A DNA stretch of 48,297 nucleotides from Streptantibioticus rubrisoli (GTDB taxonomy: Bacteria; Actinomycetota; Actinomycetes; Streptomycetales; Streptomycetaceae), in the NCBI RefSeq assembly GCF_024436055.1, contig NZ_JANFNH010000053.1, positions 1 to 48,297 on the forward strand. The letters are read 5' to 3'. The stretch's first letter is position 1. Each line of letters opens with the position of its first letter. Positions 7,998 to 15,737 of the stretch are shown here, one piece after another. Under the pieces are notes generated by a model. It ran no database searches. It had not been told where the DNA came from and was given only the letters and a program-made list of their open reading frames with translations. The position numbers and the translations under genes are program-made.

Positions 7998-10135
7998 GCG
8001 ACGCGCTGATCAAGCCCGAGGAGATACCCCAGTTCACCGGGCACATCGACCAACTCGAATCCGACGTCACCGACCTGCGCAACGACGCGGGTGCCATCGC
8101 CGGGACGGGTGCGGGCGTCCACTCCAACTTCCAGGGACTGTCCGCGTTCTACGAGGCCCCCGAGGCCGAGCAACTGTTCGCCACCACCAAGCCGGTCGCG
8201 GACGCGGGCAGGACCTTCGGCGACGACCTGAAGACCGTCGCGAACGCGTTGTCGACGTACGCGAACGAGATCAAACCGCTGGCCAGCAAACTCACCCAAC
8301 TGCGGCACGACGCCGAGGCGTTCGTCGCGGAGGCGAAGAAGGACCACAACTGGCAGTACGACAGCCACAAGGTCGACCGCAACAACGACCTGCGCAAGCA
8401 GGTCGACGCCGCCGTCGCCGCGTTCTGGGACGCCGAGATCCGCTGCGCGAACGCGATCGACGCGATCTTCCACGGCACGCAGTACGTACACAACGACGGC
8501 AGCAACAAGTCGAACATGTACGGCTACACCGCCCAACAAATGGACGGCGCCAAGGGCCTGCCCTGGGGCGACGCGGCCGAGCTGAAGTACCACTGGTACC
8601 GCATCGACCACTGGGCCAAGTCCTTCGTCTGGGACGGCCTGATCGTCGACGGCATCTGGGGCACGATCAAGGGCCTGGGCGGCCTGGTCGGCCTGGAGGG
8701 CCTGGACACCTTCCTCAACTCCTGGAAGGGCCTGGGCGAACTCGTCGTCGGCCTGTCCAGCTACTCCCCCGTCTTCGCCGCCATGCCCGAATCCTGGCTG
8801 CCCGGCTGGGTGCGCACCAGCCGTAAGACCACCCAGGCCTTCGGCAAGAGCCTGGTCGCCTGGGACGAATGGAGCAAGGACCCCGCCCGCGCCGCGGGCG
8901 GCGTCACCTTCAACGCCCTCACCCTGCTCGCGGGCGGCGAAGGCGTAGCCGCCAAGACCGGGTCAGTCGGCAAGGTCGTCAGCGTCCTGGGCAAGGCGGG
9001 CAAGTTCATCGACCCCATGACCTACGCCGCCAAGGGCGCGGGTATCGCCCTGAAGGGCATCGGCGACCTCCCCAAGGTCGCCGCCGCCATCGACGCGTTG
9101 AAGAACCTGAAGGACCAGGCGGTCTTCAACGTCAAGGGCCTGGTCAACATCGACACCCTCAAGGCCCGCTTCGGCTCCCTCCCCGACGGCACCGTCCCGC
9201 TGCCGGATGGCGGCCACATCGACCCCCACCTCAACTACCACGCACCAGACGGCACCATCCACGAGCCGGTACACGAACCTTCTGCGGCGGACCGCGCCAC
9301 GCCCACACCTCCGGACGTCCACGTCGAGGCCCCGACGCAACGGGAACTGGTCACGGTGGGCGGGGGCAGCCATGATCCCGGCGACCTGAGCGGCGGCGCT
9401 CACGGCCATGGCGACGAGAGTCATGGCAGTAACGGTTCGTCGCCTCACGCTGATGTCCACGCTGGCTCGGACGCTCATAGCGAGCACGCACCGCCCGACC
9501 ACGCGGGACATGGCGATGCCGAGCATGCCCCAGAAACTGACCACACGGGACATGACGCTCCGAGCGTCCATGACACCGGACACGGGTCTGGCCACTCGGA
9601 GTGGCCAACGTCCCAAGATGGTCCGCTTACAGAGGGGCATCGGGGCGCAGGAGACCCCCTGCCGTCCAGTGCGGAAGTCAAACAAGCCCTGATCGACCGC
9701 AAGTTGCAGCCAGTGGACATGTCACGCTACACGGCTGAAGACGGACATTATTACGCAACCCGCGTCTTCGCCGGTGGCCGTGCTGATGGGCAAACGGTCT
9801 TCGCCGGACACGGGTTCATGGAAAGGACAGCGGGAGAGTTCACCGTTCCACACGGCACAACCATTTCCTTCTACGTGCCGCACGGCGACCTGCTTCCCGG
9901 CCTGAACGGCGTTGCGGTGGAGGCCGGGGTCTACCCTGGCGGCTTTGTCGAAACGTTCCACCCAGGAGATGTAATCCCCGATTACACCCTCGCCGCACCA
10001 AGCGCCGGCCTCGGCGGCAGCTTCAGCGTCATGGAAAACTCAGTGACCGTGACGGAGCGGACTCGCCTGTCAGAGCTGCTCAAAGAGGGTATGGGGGACG
10101 TGCACTGGGCCGCTTGCCGAGAGCTCGAGCCCTAG
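7994..10135 (+). CDS. Large T7SS polymorphic toxin-like protein
   Basis: A 713-aa modular protein. Residues 1-160 are helical and resemble the long WXG/LXG-type targeting domain. Residues 210-375 form a hydrophobic, Gly-rich region. Residues 455-545 are a low-complexity linker very rich in His, Gly, Asp and Ser. Residues 555-713 form a compact C-terminal domain with FAGHGF (603-608), FYVPHGD (626-632) and HWAAC (704-708). I recall such C-termini as the putative adhesin Stv domain of polymorphic toxins, with moderate certainty. Two DUF4279 immunity-like genes follow directly. Base composition drops in G+C across the C-terminal part, as expected for a swapped effector end. The activity of the effector domain is unknown. 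Confidence 0.75.
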   Translation: MSDALIKPEEIPQFTGHIDQLESDVTDLRNDAGAIAGTGAGVHSNFQGLSAFYEAPEAEQLFATTKPVADAGRTFGDDLKTVANALSTYANEIKPLASKLTQLRHDAEAFVAEAKKDHNWQYDSHKVDRNNDLRKQVDAAVAAFWDAEIRCANAIDAIFHGTQYVHNDGSNKSNMYGYTAQQMDGAKGLPWGDAAELKYHWYRIDHWAKSFVWDGLIVDGIWGTIKGLGGLVGLEGLDTFLNSWKGLGELVVGLSSYSPVFAAMPESWLPGWVRTSRKTTQAFGKSLVAWDEWSKDPARAAGGVTFNALTLLAGGEGVAAKTGSVGKVVSVLGKAGKFIDPMTYAAKGAGIALKGIGDLPKVAAAIDALKNLKDQAVFNVKGLVNIDTLKARFGSLPDGTVPLPDGGHIDPHLNYHAPDGTIHEPVHEPSAADRATPTPPDVHVEAPTQRELVTVGGGSHDPGDLSGGAHGHGDESHGSNGSSPHADVHAGSDAHSEHAPPDHAGHGDAEHAPETDHTGHDAPSVHDTGHGSGHSEWPTSQDGPLTEGHRGAGDPLPSSAEVKQALIDRKLQPVDMSRYTAEDGHYYATRVFAGGRADGQTVFAGHGFMERTAGEFTVPHGTTISFYVPHGDLLPGLNGVAVEAGVYPGGFVETFHPGDVIPDYTLAAPSAGLGGSFSVMENSVTVTERTRLSELLKEGMGDVHWAACRELEP

Positions 10136-10170
10136 AATGCTCACCAACGGGCGACGCTTGGGAGGCACAC

Positions 10171-10590
10171 ATGGAGCAGTACACACACACCGAGGGGCCA
10201 TGGGTCCTCACCGATGTGTCGCTCACCATTGAGAGCCCGGACCTGGAACCCGACTCGTTGACGTCGATGTTGGGCATTACGCCCACTGACACCCGCATGC
10301 CGGGTCCGAGCCGATGGCGGCCAGCCGACGACACAAATGGGCTTTGGATTCTGAAGTGCAATGATCGCATTTCTGACACATTGGACGAGCAGATCGATTA
10401 CGTGCTGTCGGCGATTGAGCCCAAGAGCCAAGAGCTCCAGAGGCTGATCACATCCGGATTCCAGGCGTACTTGCAGATCCATGGCTTCGTCGGCAACGGG
10501 GCGACATTCCGGCTATCCACCTCAACCCTTGAACGTCTCGCCCGGCTGGGAATCCCACTCAAGGTTTCACAGAATGCCAACGAGCGCTGA
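10171..10590 (+). CDS. DUF4279-family putative immunity protein 1
   Basis: A 139-aa soluble protein. The N-terminal beta strand with SLTIES, the G-I-T-P stretch (LGITPTDT), a central helical part (LDEQIDYVLSAI) and the C-terminal LERLARLGIPL match my memory of DUF4279, a family repeatedly found as immunity proteins beside polymorphic toxins. The ATG at 10171 has GGGAGG seven bases upstream. It follows the large toxin-like gene by 35 bases, so it is the best candidate antidote to that C-terminal domain. G+C content and codon use are lower than in the flanking conserved genes. Confidence 0.7.
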   Translation: MEQYTHTEGPWVLTDVSLTIESPDLEPDSLTSMLGITPTDTRMPGPSRWRPADDTNGLWILKCNDRISDTLDEQIDYVLSAIEPKSQELQRLITSGFQAYLQIHGFVGNGATFRLSTSTLERLARLGIPLKVSQNANER

Positions 10591-10619
10591 CAAGAAGTCT
10601 TCAAAGGTTGCGAGGAAAA

Positions 10620-11048
10620 ATGGGAACCCGGAAAGAAAGCTGGGAATCGGTGAGCACCTCACTTGTCATCACGAAGAGTGATCTCTCACCAGACTTCATC
10701 AGTGAAAAGCTGTCGCTCAACGCCTCCTTTGCCCGCCTCCCGGGGGAGACACCCGCTTTCAGGGAAGGTGTCGGCTGCTGGACCTACGGGTACGATGAGA
10801 GCTTCTCACCCAGCGTCGAGGACCAGTTGCAAGCCCTTAGCGGCCAACTGGAGAGCCGCCGCGCCGCCCTGGCGGAACTGGTTAGCCAAGGTTATTCCGT
10901 CCAGATCGATATCACCGGCTCGGTGGAGACGGGCGTAGCACTGTGGCTGAGTCCCACTATCCTCAACCGAGTCAAAGAGCTAGGCGTCCCCCTTTCCTTT
11001 ACCTCTAGGTGCGCCCCATTGAAAGATGAGTTTGACTGGCTTTCATAG
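10620..11048 (+). CDS. DUF4279-family putative immunity protein 2
   Basis: A 142-aa paralogue of the preceding gene product. It shares the ordering of the central YDES/QLQAL helical region, a QIDITGS strand and the closing VKELGVPLSF motif, but differs at most positions. The ATG at 10620 is preceded by GAGGAAAA; an upstream TTG at 10608 is possible. Tandem, divergent immunity genes behind one toxin usually protect against variants released by neighbours. Whether this copy recognises the local toxin is unknown. Its last 23 bases overlap the start of an Imm49-like remnant. Confidence 0.65.
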   Translation: MGTRKESWESVSTSLVITKSDLSPDFISEKLSLNASFARLPGETPAFREGVGCWTYGYDESFSPSVEDQLQALSGQLESRRAALAELVSQGYSVQIDITGSVETGVALWLSPTILNRVKELGVPLSFTSRCAPLKDEFDWLS

Positions 11049-11320
11049 GGTTCGTGTACCTCGCCACGAATTCCCAACTGACAACGCGGCTCGGGGCGTA
11101 GAGGTGCTCAGCAAGGGCACGAAGGAAGAAATCGAGGACTTGGAGGAGTCACCCGATTTTGACAGCGCGATTGCATGCCACCGAGGCTGAGGCACGCTGC
11201 GTCCTCGACCCCACAGCGAACGAGCTCGAGACGCGGGAAGCCTATGTCGCGGCCATGCAGATCGGCTCGGGCAAATTTTGGTATCGCGGGCTACCAACCG
11301 TTGTGGTTGCAGGGCCGTAG
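11026..11320 (+). pseudogene. Frameshifted, truncated Imm49-like immunity gene
   Basis: Two short open pieces in different frames read as one family. The first (11026-11190, 54 aa) carries VPRHEFPTDNAARG and EEIEDLEESPDF. The second, read in the +2 frame up to a TAG at 11318-11320, carries ARCVLDPTANELETRE and VAAMQIGS. From memory these are consecutive blocks of the N-terminal half of immunity 49 family proteins of Streptomyces (about 250 aa). The frame changes near 11150-11170, and the rest of the protein is missing. Both pieces are too short to function, so this is a decayed immunity gene. Confidence 0.6.
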
Positions 11321-11327
11321 CGGCGTT

Positions 11328-11774
11328 ATGCGCGAGCACGAGCATCGCCTGCGTGGTCTCGTCGGCCGTACGTTGACGAAGGTCTGGCTGGTCTGGGACC
11401 TAGAGGATGACGAGTGGTTCTGCGACTGCCCGGTGCTGTTGGACTTCGACGGCGAACAGGTCGAGATCAATCATCACAAGTTCGACGATCTATCCCTCAC
11501 GTGGAACACGATCGACCCCGGATGTCCGGTCCAGTGGCCGGACTTCGACTTGCAGTGGCGTTGCTGGCCGACCCCTGAATTGCGCGCTGCGCTAGGCCTG
11601 CCACTCAAGAACGTGGAACTGCTCGAATGGACGGGCAACGACCTGGCTCGCGGGAACGTTGACGTCAGCTTCGTCTTCGACGGGAGCAGGGTGACCGTCT
11701 TCAATGCCCTGGACGAGAACGGTCTCAGCTTCGCACCACCCGATCGCCATCAGCGAGCCCACACTGTCCGCTGA
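11328..11774 (+). CDS. Small hypothetical protein at the end of the immunity-gene array
   Basis: A 148-aa soluble protein of unknown family, rich in Trp and acidic residues, with beta-strand patterns (LTKVWLVWDL, VLLDFDGEQVEI, VSFVFDGSRVTVF). The ATG at 11328 begins recognisable domain-like sequence, but no ribosome site is visible and the frame is open further upstream to 11175. It may therefore be a fused or 5'-damaged gene. It lies 8 bases after the Imm49-like remnant, so a role as another immunity protein is plausible but unproven. Confidence 0.5.
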   Translation: MREHEHRLRGLVGRTLTKVWLVWDLEDDEWFCDCPVLLDFDGEQVEINHHKFDDLSLTWNTIDPGCPVQWPDFDLQWRCWPTPELRAALGLPLKNVELLEWTGNDLARGNVDVSFVFDGSRVTVFNALDENGLSFAPPDRHQRAHTVR

Positions 11775-11821
11775 CGCACTCCACACTCAGTCGCACTCCG
11801 CAGAAGCACCACGACGACCTT

Positions 11822-11865
11822 GCCGCGCTCGCCGACGCCATGGGCGGAGGCGTGGCGAGCGCGGC
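11822..11865. terminator. Strong hairpin between convergent genes
   Basis: A perfect 12-bp inverted repeat (GCCGCGCTCGCC at 11822-11833 and its complement at 11854-11865) with a further 5-bp inner pairing. It sits between the rightward 148-aa gene and the leftward lipoprotein gene and probably terminates both. No T-run follows, which is common in this family. Confidence 0.65.
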
Positions 11866-11871
11866 TTGGGG

Positions 11872-12966
11872 CTACTTGTTGCCTTCCGTGGCGTGCCAGG
11901 TGACTGGCTGTGCGCCCGATCCCTGGCCCTGGAATACGACGGTGGCAGGGGTGTCGCCCTTGGGCAACATGTGGATGGTGCACTGAGTGAACGTGCTCCC
12001 TGGCTGCAGCATGTGGTCCAGGAGTGACTGCGGACACTGCTCGATCCCGTTACCGCTGCCGTCGAAGTTGAGGTTCAGGAGAGTCATTGCTTTTGCCTCC
12101 TGGCCGCTGGCTCCCCGCAGCAACACGCCCTCGTGCATGTCCGGGTACAGGTCGTTCTTGCCGTTGTTGCGGTACTCGATCGTGACGTAGTACGGGATCA
12201 GCTTTTTCTGATCTGCGTCCAGGTCGTACTGGCTCAGGTCGGATATGTTCCCAGTGCGCACGCTCTTCGGGGTGACGCTCATCGGCACAGGGTGCTTATC
12301 GCTGTCCTGCCAGACGGAATCGGCGGTCTTCCCCGCAGGCAGTACGCCGCTTGCTGCGTCGTCCTTGTCACCGCGGACCTGCCAGATGACCGTGCCGCCG
12401 CCATCGTCGGTGAAGGAGACGGTCGTCGGTTGTTGCTTCGGCGACAGCATGAAGATCTGGCACACCTGTGCCGTGCCGCCCGCCGCCAACGTGTCCGGAC
12501 CACTCTGACCGCAGTGGTCGGGAAGACTTGGACCGGTGCCCAGACCATCGGACAGCATCGAGATCGCCTTGCCGGGCTGGCCGTCGGCGCCGTTGACCGA
12601 CAAGTCGCTCTCCGGGGACGGATGCGACAGCGCGGCCTGGTCGGTGTTGGTGTAGGAGACGGTCAGGTAGTACGGCACCTTCCCCTTGAGGTCGTCGTCC
12701 ATCAAGTGGACGTGAGTCAGGTCGGAGGCCGAGCCACGCGCGAGGCGCTGGGGTGTGATCCTCAGGTGGTGCGCCCGTTTGTCGGAGTCGGTCCAGGTGA
12801 CCGATTGAGGTGTCGTCTGCATCGGCACGGACTGAGCGTGCGTACTCGATACCGTCGTCTGCGGTGACGCCTTGTCGGAGGAGTGTGTGTCGCCACCGCA
12901 GCCCGCAGCGGCGAAGACGACGACACTCACACTCGTGGCAGCGGCTATCCGCCTACGCACCCGCAC
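11872..12966 (-). CDS. Secreted lipoprotein with duplicated domain
   Basis: A 364-aa predicted lipoprotein. The signal peptide has a basic start, hydrophobic core and lipobox ending AAAGC with the lipid-bearing Cys at residue 23. The mature part contains two related halves, each starting near a W-x-DSDK segment, continuing through a VPYYLTVSYTN or IPYYVTIEYRN strand, and holding two Cys (DHCGQ and VCQIF; EQCPQ and TQCTI). The duplication suggests a tandem beta-sandwich ligand-binding protein. The function is unknown. The GTG start has a GGGGG site upstream. It is the last gene of a leftward run and is not an obvious ESX component. Confidence 0.8.
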   Translation of the reverse strand: MRVRRRIAAATSVSVVVFAAAGCGGDTHSSDKASPQTTVSSTHAQSVPMQTTPQSVTWTDSDKRAHHLRITPQRLARGSASDLTHVHLMDDDLKGKVPYYLTVSYTNTDQAALSHPSPESDLSVNGADGQPGKAISMLSDGLGTGPSLPDHCGQSGPDTLAAGGTAQVCQIFMLSPKQQPTTVSFTDDGGGTVIWQVRGDKDDAASGVLPAGKTADSVWQDSDKHPVPMSVTPKSVRTGNISDLSQYDLDADQKKLIPYYVTIEYRNNGKNDLYPDMHEGVLLRGASGQEAKAMTLLNLNFDGSGNGIEQCPQSLLDHMLQPGSTFTQCTIHMLPKGDTPATVVFQGQGSGAQPVTWHATEGNK

Positions 12967-13119
12967 GAAAACCCCCGTCGCTGGTATGTGAAATGTGAAA
13001 CGTGAACCGGGCCTTGGTCGTTACCCGGAACGCAACCGGACCAGTCCGACACAATATCCGCCCCGCGCCAGAGTGCGGCAGCCGATATGTCCCCCGGGAA
13101 GACGCTCCGCCCGGGCGGC

Positions 13120-13740
13120 TTATCCCCGGTGCCGAATGACCGCCGTCTGAACGACCTTGTCGTGCAGGCACTGGTAGTACGGTCGGTCCCACAGGAGCCA
13201 CAACGCGTTGAGTAGGCCCAGGAACGGGACGAGCGTCATCGTCAGGTCGAGGAGCCAGCGGCCCAATGCCTGGCCGAAGCCCAGGCGTTCGGTGGGCCTG
13301 GCCAGTGGGACAGCGCGGGTGCCCGCGCAGCGCTTGCCGAGTGTGCGGCCCCACAGGACGGTCTGCACCGGGTCGTACAGGACGACCCACGCGAGCATCG
13401 CCACGATGTGGCACACCAACAGCGCGCCGCCCTCAGGCTCGTTCCCCGGTCGTCCCGTCACCCGGCCGATCACCAGGAACACGATGCCGATGACCACGCA
13501 GCCCAGGAACACGAACAGGAAGTCGAGAGCGTGACCGCCCAGCCGCTGGCCGGGGTTGGCCAGTACCGGTGGGTTACGCGGATCCCGCTGAACGGCGGGC
13601 CATGCCTCTGGCGGTAGGTAGCCCGTAGTCGGAGGCGGGTACGCCCCGTACGGGGTTGCGCCCACAGGCGGCACCGGGGTCTGGCCCGGGTAGCGCGTAG
13701 TCGGGTACTGGTGAGGCTCGGCGTTGTATGGGCTGCTCAT
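13120..13740 (-). CDS. RDD-family membrane protein
   Basis: A 206-aa protein with a Pro/Tyr-rich cytoplasmic N-terminus (1-60) and an RDD domain of about three membrane segments. Recognisable elements are GGHALDFLFVF, the conserved YDPVQTVLWGRTLGKR and LGRWLLDL near the third helix. RDD proteins are poorly understood; some are linked to transport or stress. The ATG at 13740 has a GGAG site. It lies between the DUF1877-like gene and the lipoprotein gene, all leftward. Confidence 0.85.
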   Translation of the reverse strand: MSSPYNAEPHQYPTTRYPGQTPVPPVGATPYGAYPPPTTGYLPPEAWPAVQRDPRNPPVLANPGQRLGGHALDFLFVFLGCVVIGIVFLVIGRVTGRPGNEPEGGALLVCHIVAMLAWVVLYDPVQTVLWGRTLGKRCAGTRAVPLARPTERLGFGQALGRWLLDLTMTLVPFLGLLNALWLLWDRPYYQCLHDKVVQTAVIRHRG

Positions 13741-13776
13741 CGCACTCCATTCAAACAGGCCCGCGTCGCACGGCGC

Positions 13777-14295
13777 TTACCCCCGTGACTTGCAGACCAC
13801 GTCTCCGGCTCGTGCCGCCGCGCGGTAGAAAGTGCGTAGTTCGTTGAAGGTTCGGGCGAGGGCGCCGGATTCGATGAGGTCCAGGCCGTCGTTCCAGCCC
13901 GTGAACGAATAGACCCACAGCTCGCCGTTGCGCATTGCCGGTGCGCGCGCATGTAGCAGTTCGTCGAAGTCGAGGGCGTCCAGGTAGTCGGCGACCTTCC
14001 GGACCTGGTCCGGGCGTAGCAGCGTCTCCGCGACGTACGGGCCGCCGCCCCACGACAACCGGTGGCCGTCCCACACCACATGGCTGGCTGGGGGGTCGGC
14101 GCCGTCGCCCTCCTTGCCGGTGAGCAGGACGTGTATCGCGTGCCAGACGCGGTGCGTGTCCATCTGGGCGACCGGGCGCACCTGGGGGTGTTCGCTGAAG
14201 CAGGCGTCCAGCAACTGGTCCAAGCCGTCCGGCTGCGCGAGAAGTGCGTCGACGTCGTCCGGACGCATCCGGAACAGCCAGGTCCATATGCCCAC
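13777..14295 (-). CDS. DUF1877-like protein
   Basis: A 172-aa soluble protein resembling the DUF1877 (YfbM) family, as recalled from the N-terminal LDQLLDACF, the central HVLLTG and the ADYLDALDFDELL helix. The GTG start at 14295 has AGGAGGGG upstream. It lies 15 bases downstream of the ATPase gene and 36 bases upstream of the RDD gene, so it is probably co-transcribed with both. The function is unknown; some members accompany toxin or immunity genes. Confidence 0.6.
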   Translation of the reverse strand: MGIWTWLFRMRPDDVDALLAQPDGLDQLLDACFSEHPQVRPVAQMDTHRVWHAIHVLLTGKEGDGADPPASHVVWDGHRLSWGGGPYVAETLLRPDQVRKVADYLDALDFDELLHARAPAMRNGELWVYSFTGWNDGLDLIESGALARTFNELRTFYRAAARAGDVVCKSRG

Positions 14296-14310
14296 CTTTG
14301 GCCCCTCCTC

Positions 14311-14748
14311 TTATGCCGCCATGCCGAACGCGTCGCGGCGCAGGACCTCGAACCACAACAACTTGCCCGGTTTGCCGTCGAGTTCGCCGCCGATCTCGTA
14401 TCCGCCGTAGTTGTCGGCCCAGCGCCGCACCAGCATCAGGCCGCGGCCCTGCTCGCTCTCCGGCTCCGGTGAGTGGAGCGTGCCGTTCGCGAACGGTGGC
14501 GGGATGGTGGGGTTGGTGTCCCATACGCCGACGCGCAGCCGGTTCGCCATGTTGCGGACGCGGAGGGAGGACGGGCCGTCGGAGTGGCGGTAGGCGTTCG
14601 TGAGCAGTTCGCTGGTCAGCAGCTCGGTCGGGTCCAGGAGTTCGCCCAAGCCGTGAGTGGTCAGTACGGTACGGAGTGTGAGGCGCGCGACGCGTACCGC
14701 GCGTGCGTCGCGCGGGAGTTGGAGGGTGTACGTCCAGAGGGAGCCCAT
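14311..14748 (-). CDS. HATPase_c anti-sigma-factor-like protein
   Basis: A 145-aa single-domain GHKL ATPase of the type paired with XRE/DUF397 proteins in streptomycetes (the whiJ-like trio). The N-box ELLTNAYRH (about residues 52-60), VWDTNP and GRGLMLV mark the Bergerat fold. The longer frame to 14862 is rejected because the ATG at 14748 has an AAGGAG ribosome site. It is divergent from the XRE regulator gene, with a shared intergenic inverted repeat. Family members act as protein kinases or sequestering partners of regulators; the target here is unknown. Confidence 0.85.
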   Translation of the reverse strand: MGSLWTYTLQLPRDARAVRVARLTLRTVLTTHGLGELLDPTELLTSELLTNAYRHSDGPSSLRVRNMANRLRVGVWDTNPTIPPPFANGTLHSPEPESEQGRGLMLVRRWADNYGGYEIGGELDGKPGKLLWFEVLRRDAFGMAA

Positions 14749-14774
14749 GGCTACTCCTTGCAGGGTGCAGTGGC

Positions 14775-14818
14775 TTGCGTCACACAGTACGGCCTTCCGC
14801 TGAATAACTGTGACGCAA
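14775..14818. promoter_or_regulatory. Perfect 10-bp inverted repeat in divergent promoter
   Basis: TTGCGTCACA at 14775-14784 and its exact inverse TGTGACGCAA at 14809-14818, spaced by 24 bases (34 bases centre to centre, about three helical turns). The right arm contains a TGTGAC that is spaced 17 bases from TATGAC (14832-14837), a plausible rightward -35/-10 pair for the XRE gene. This is a strong candidate operator for the XRE regulator, controlling both itself and the leftward ATPase operon. Confidence 0.6.
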
Positions 14819-14876
14819 TCCGCAGAATGGATATGACTCGTACCCGTGTGGGTGACGTGCAAGGGAGCAACAACAG

Positions 14877-15725
14877 ATGCCGATGAGGAGCAGCCCGACC
14901 GCGCGTCAACTTCGGCTCGGCGCAGAGCTGCGCAAGCTGCGTGAGCGTGCTGGCCTGTCGTCCACGGAAGCGGGTCGCCTTCTGGGCACCAACCAGGCGC
15001 AGATCAGCAACATCGAGGCGGGCCGCTTCGGTGTGAGCTCGGAGCGAGTGCGAGCGATGGCCCGGAACTACGCGTGCACCGACCAGGCACTCATCGACGG
15101 CCTCGCTGGGATGACTGGTGAACGCAAACGAGGGTGGTGGGAGGAGTACCGCGAACGCCTGCCGCTCGGGCTTCTGGACATCGCCGAGCTCGAACACCAT
15201 GCCGCCGCACTGCGGGTCGCGGTCGCCATCCACATGCCAGGGCTGTTGCAGACCACCGAACACGCCCGTGCGACCTTCCGCGAGATCGTTCCGCCGCTGC
15301 TGCCGCATGAGGTGGAGCACCATGTCTCACACCGCATCAAGCGGCAGGAGATCCTTTACGGCAGTGCGCCCACGTCCTATACGGCGATCATCCATGAGGC
15401 CGCGCTACACATGGGTTTCGGTGGCCCGGCGACCTGGCGCGGCCAGTTGACGCACCTCATCGAGATGAGCGAGCTGGACAACGTCACCATCACGGTAGTG
15501 CCGTTCGGAAGTGGGTTCCCCGGTTCAGGTCACCCCATTGACTACGCCGTTGGCCCCGCCCCGCAGCTGGACACCGTTGTACTCGACACCGACCATGGGT
15601 GCGAATTCCTTGATGCGGAGGCACAGTTGGCGAGGTACCGAAAGGTGCTGGACCGAATGGCGGGCAGCGCCCTTGACCCGCGAAAGTCCCGTGATCTGAT
15701 CCAACGCATCGCGCGCGACATCTGA
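14877..15725 (+). CDS. XRE-family regulator (DUF5753)
   Basis: A 282-aa regulator. Residues 12-70 form the XRE helix-turn-helix (LRERAGLSSTEAGRLLG, QAQISNIEAG). Residues 100-275 match the DUF5753 domain (IHMPGLLQTTEHARA, RIKRQEILYG, VTITVVPFG). The ATG at 14877 has AAGGGAG upstream. It precedes a DUF397 gene by 12 bases and diverges from an ATPase gene: the classic streptomycete three-gene set related to WhiJ, which influences development and antibiotic production. The targets here are unknown; the best guess is its own intergenic inverted repeat. Confidence 0.9.
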   Translation: MPMRSSPTARQLRLGAELRKLRERAGLSSTEAGRLLGTNQAQISNIEAGRFGVSSERVRAMARNYACTDQALIDGLAGMTGERKRGWWEEYRERLPLGLLDIAELEHHAAALRVAVAIHMPGLLQTTEHARATFREIVPPLLPHEVEHHVSHRIKRQEILYGSAPTSYTAIIHEAALHMGFGGPATWRGQLTHLIEMSELDNVTITVVPFGSGFPGSGHPIDYAVGPAPQLDTVVLDTDHGCEFLDAEAQLARYRKVLDRMAGSALDPRKSRDLIQRIARDI

Positions 15726-15737
15726 GAGGAAGCGTTC

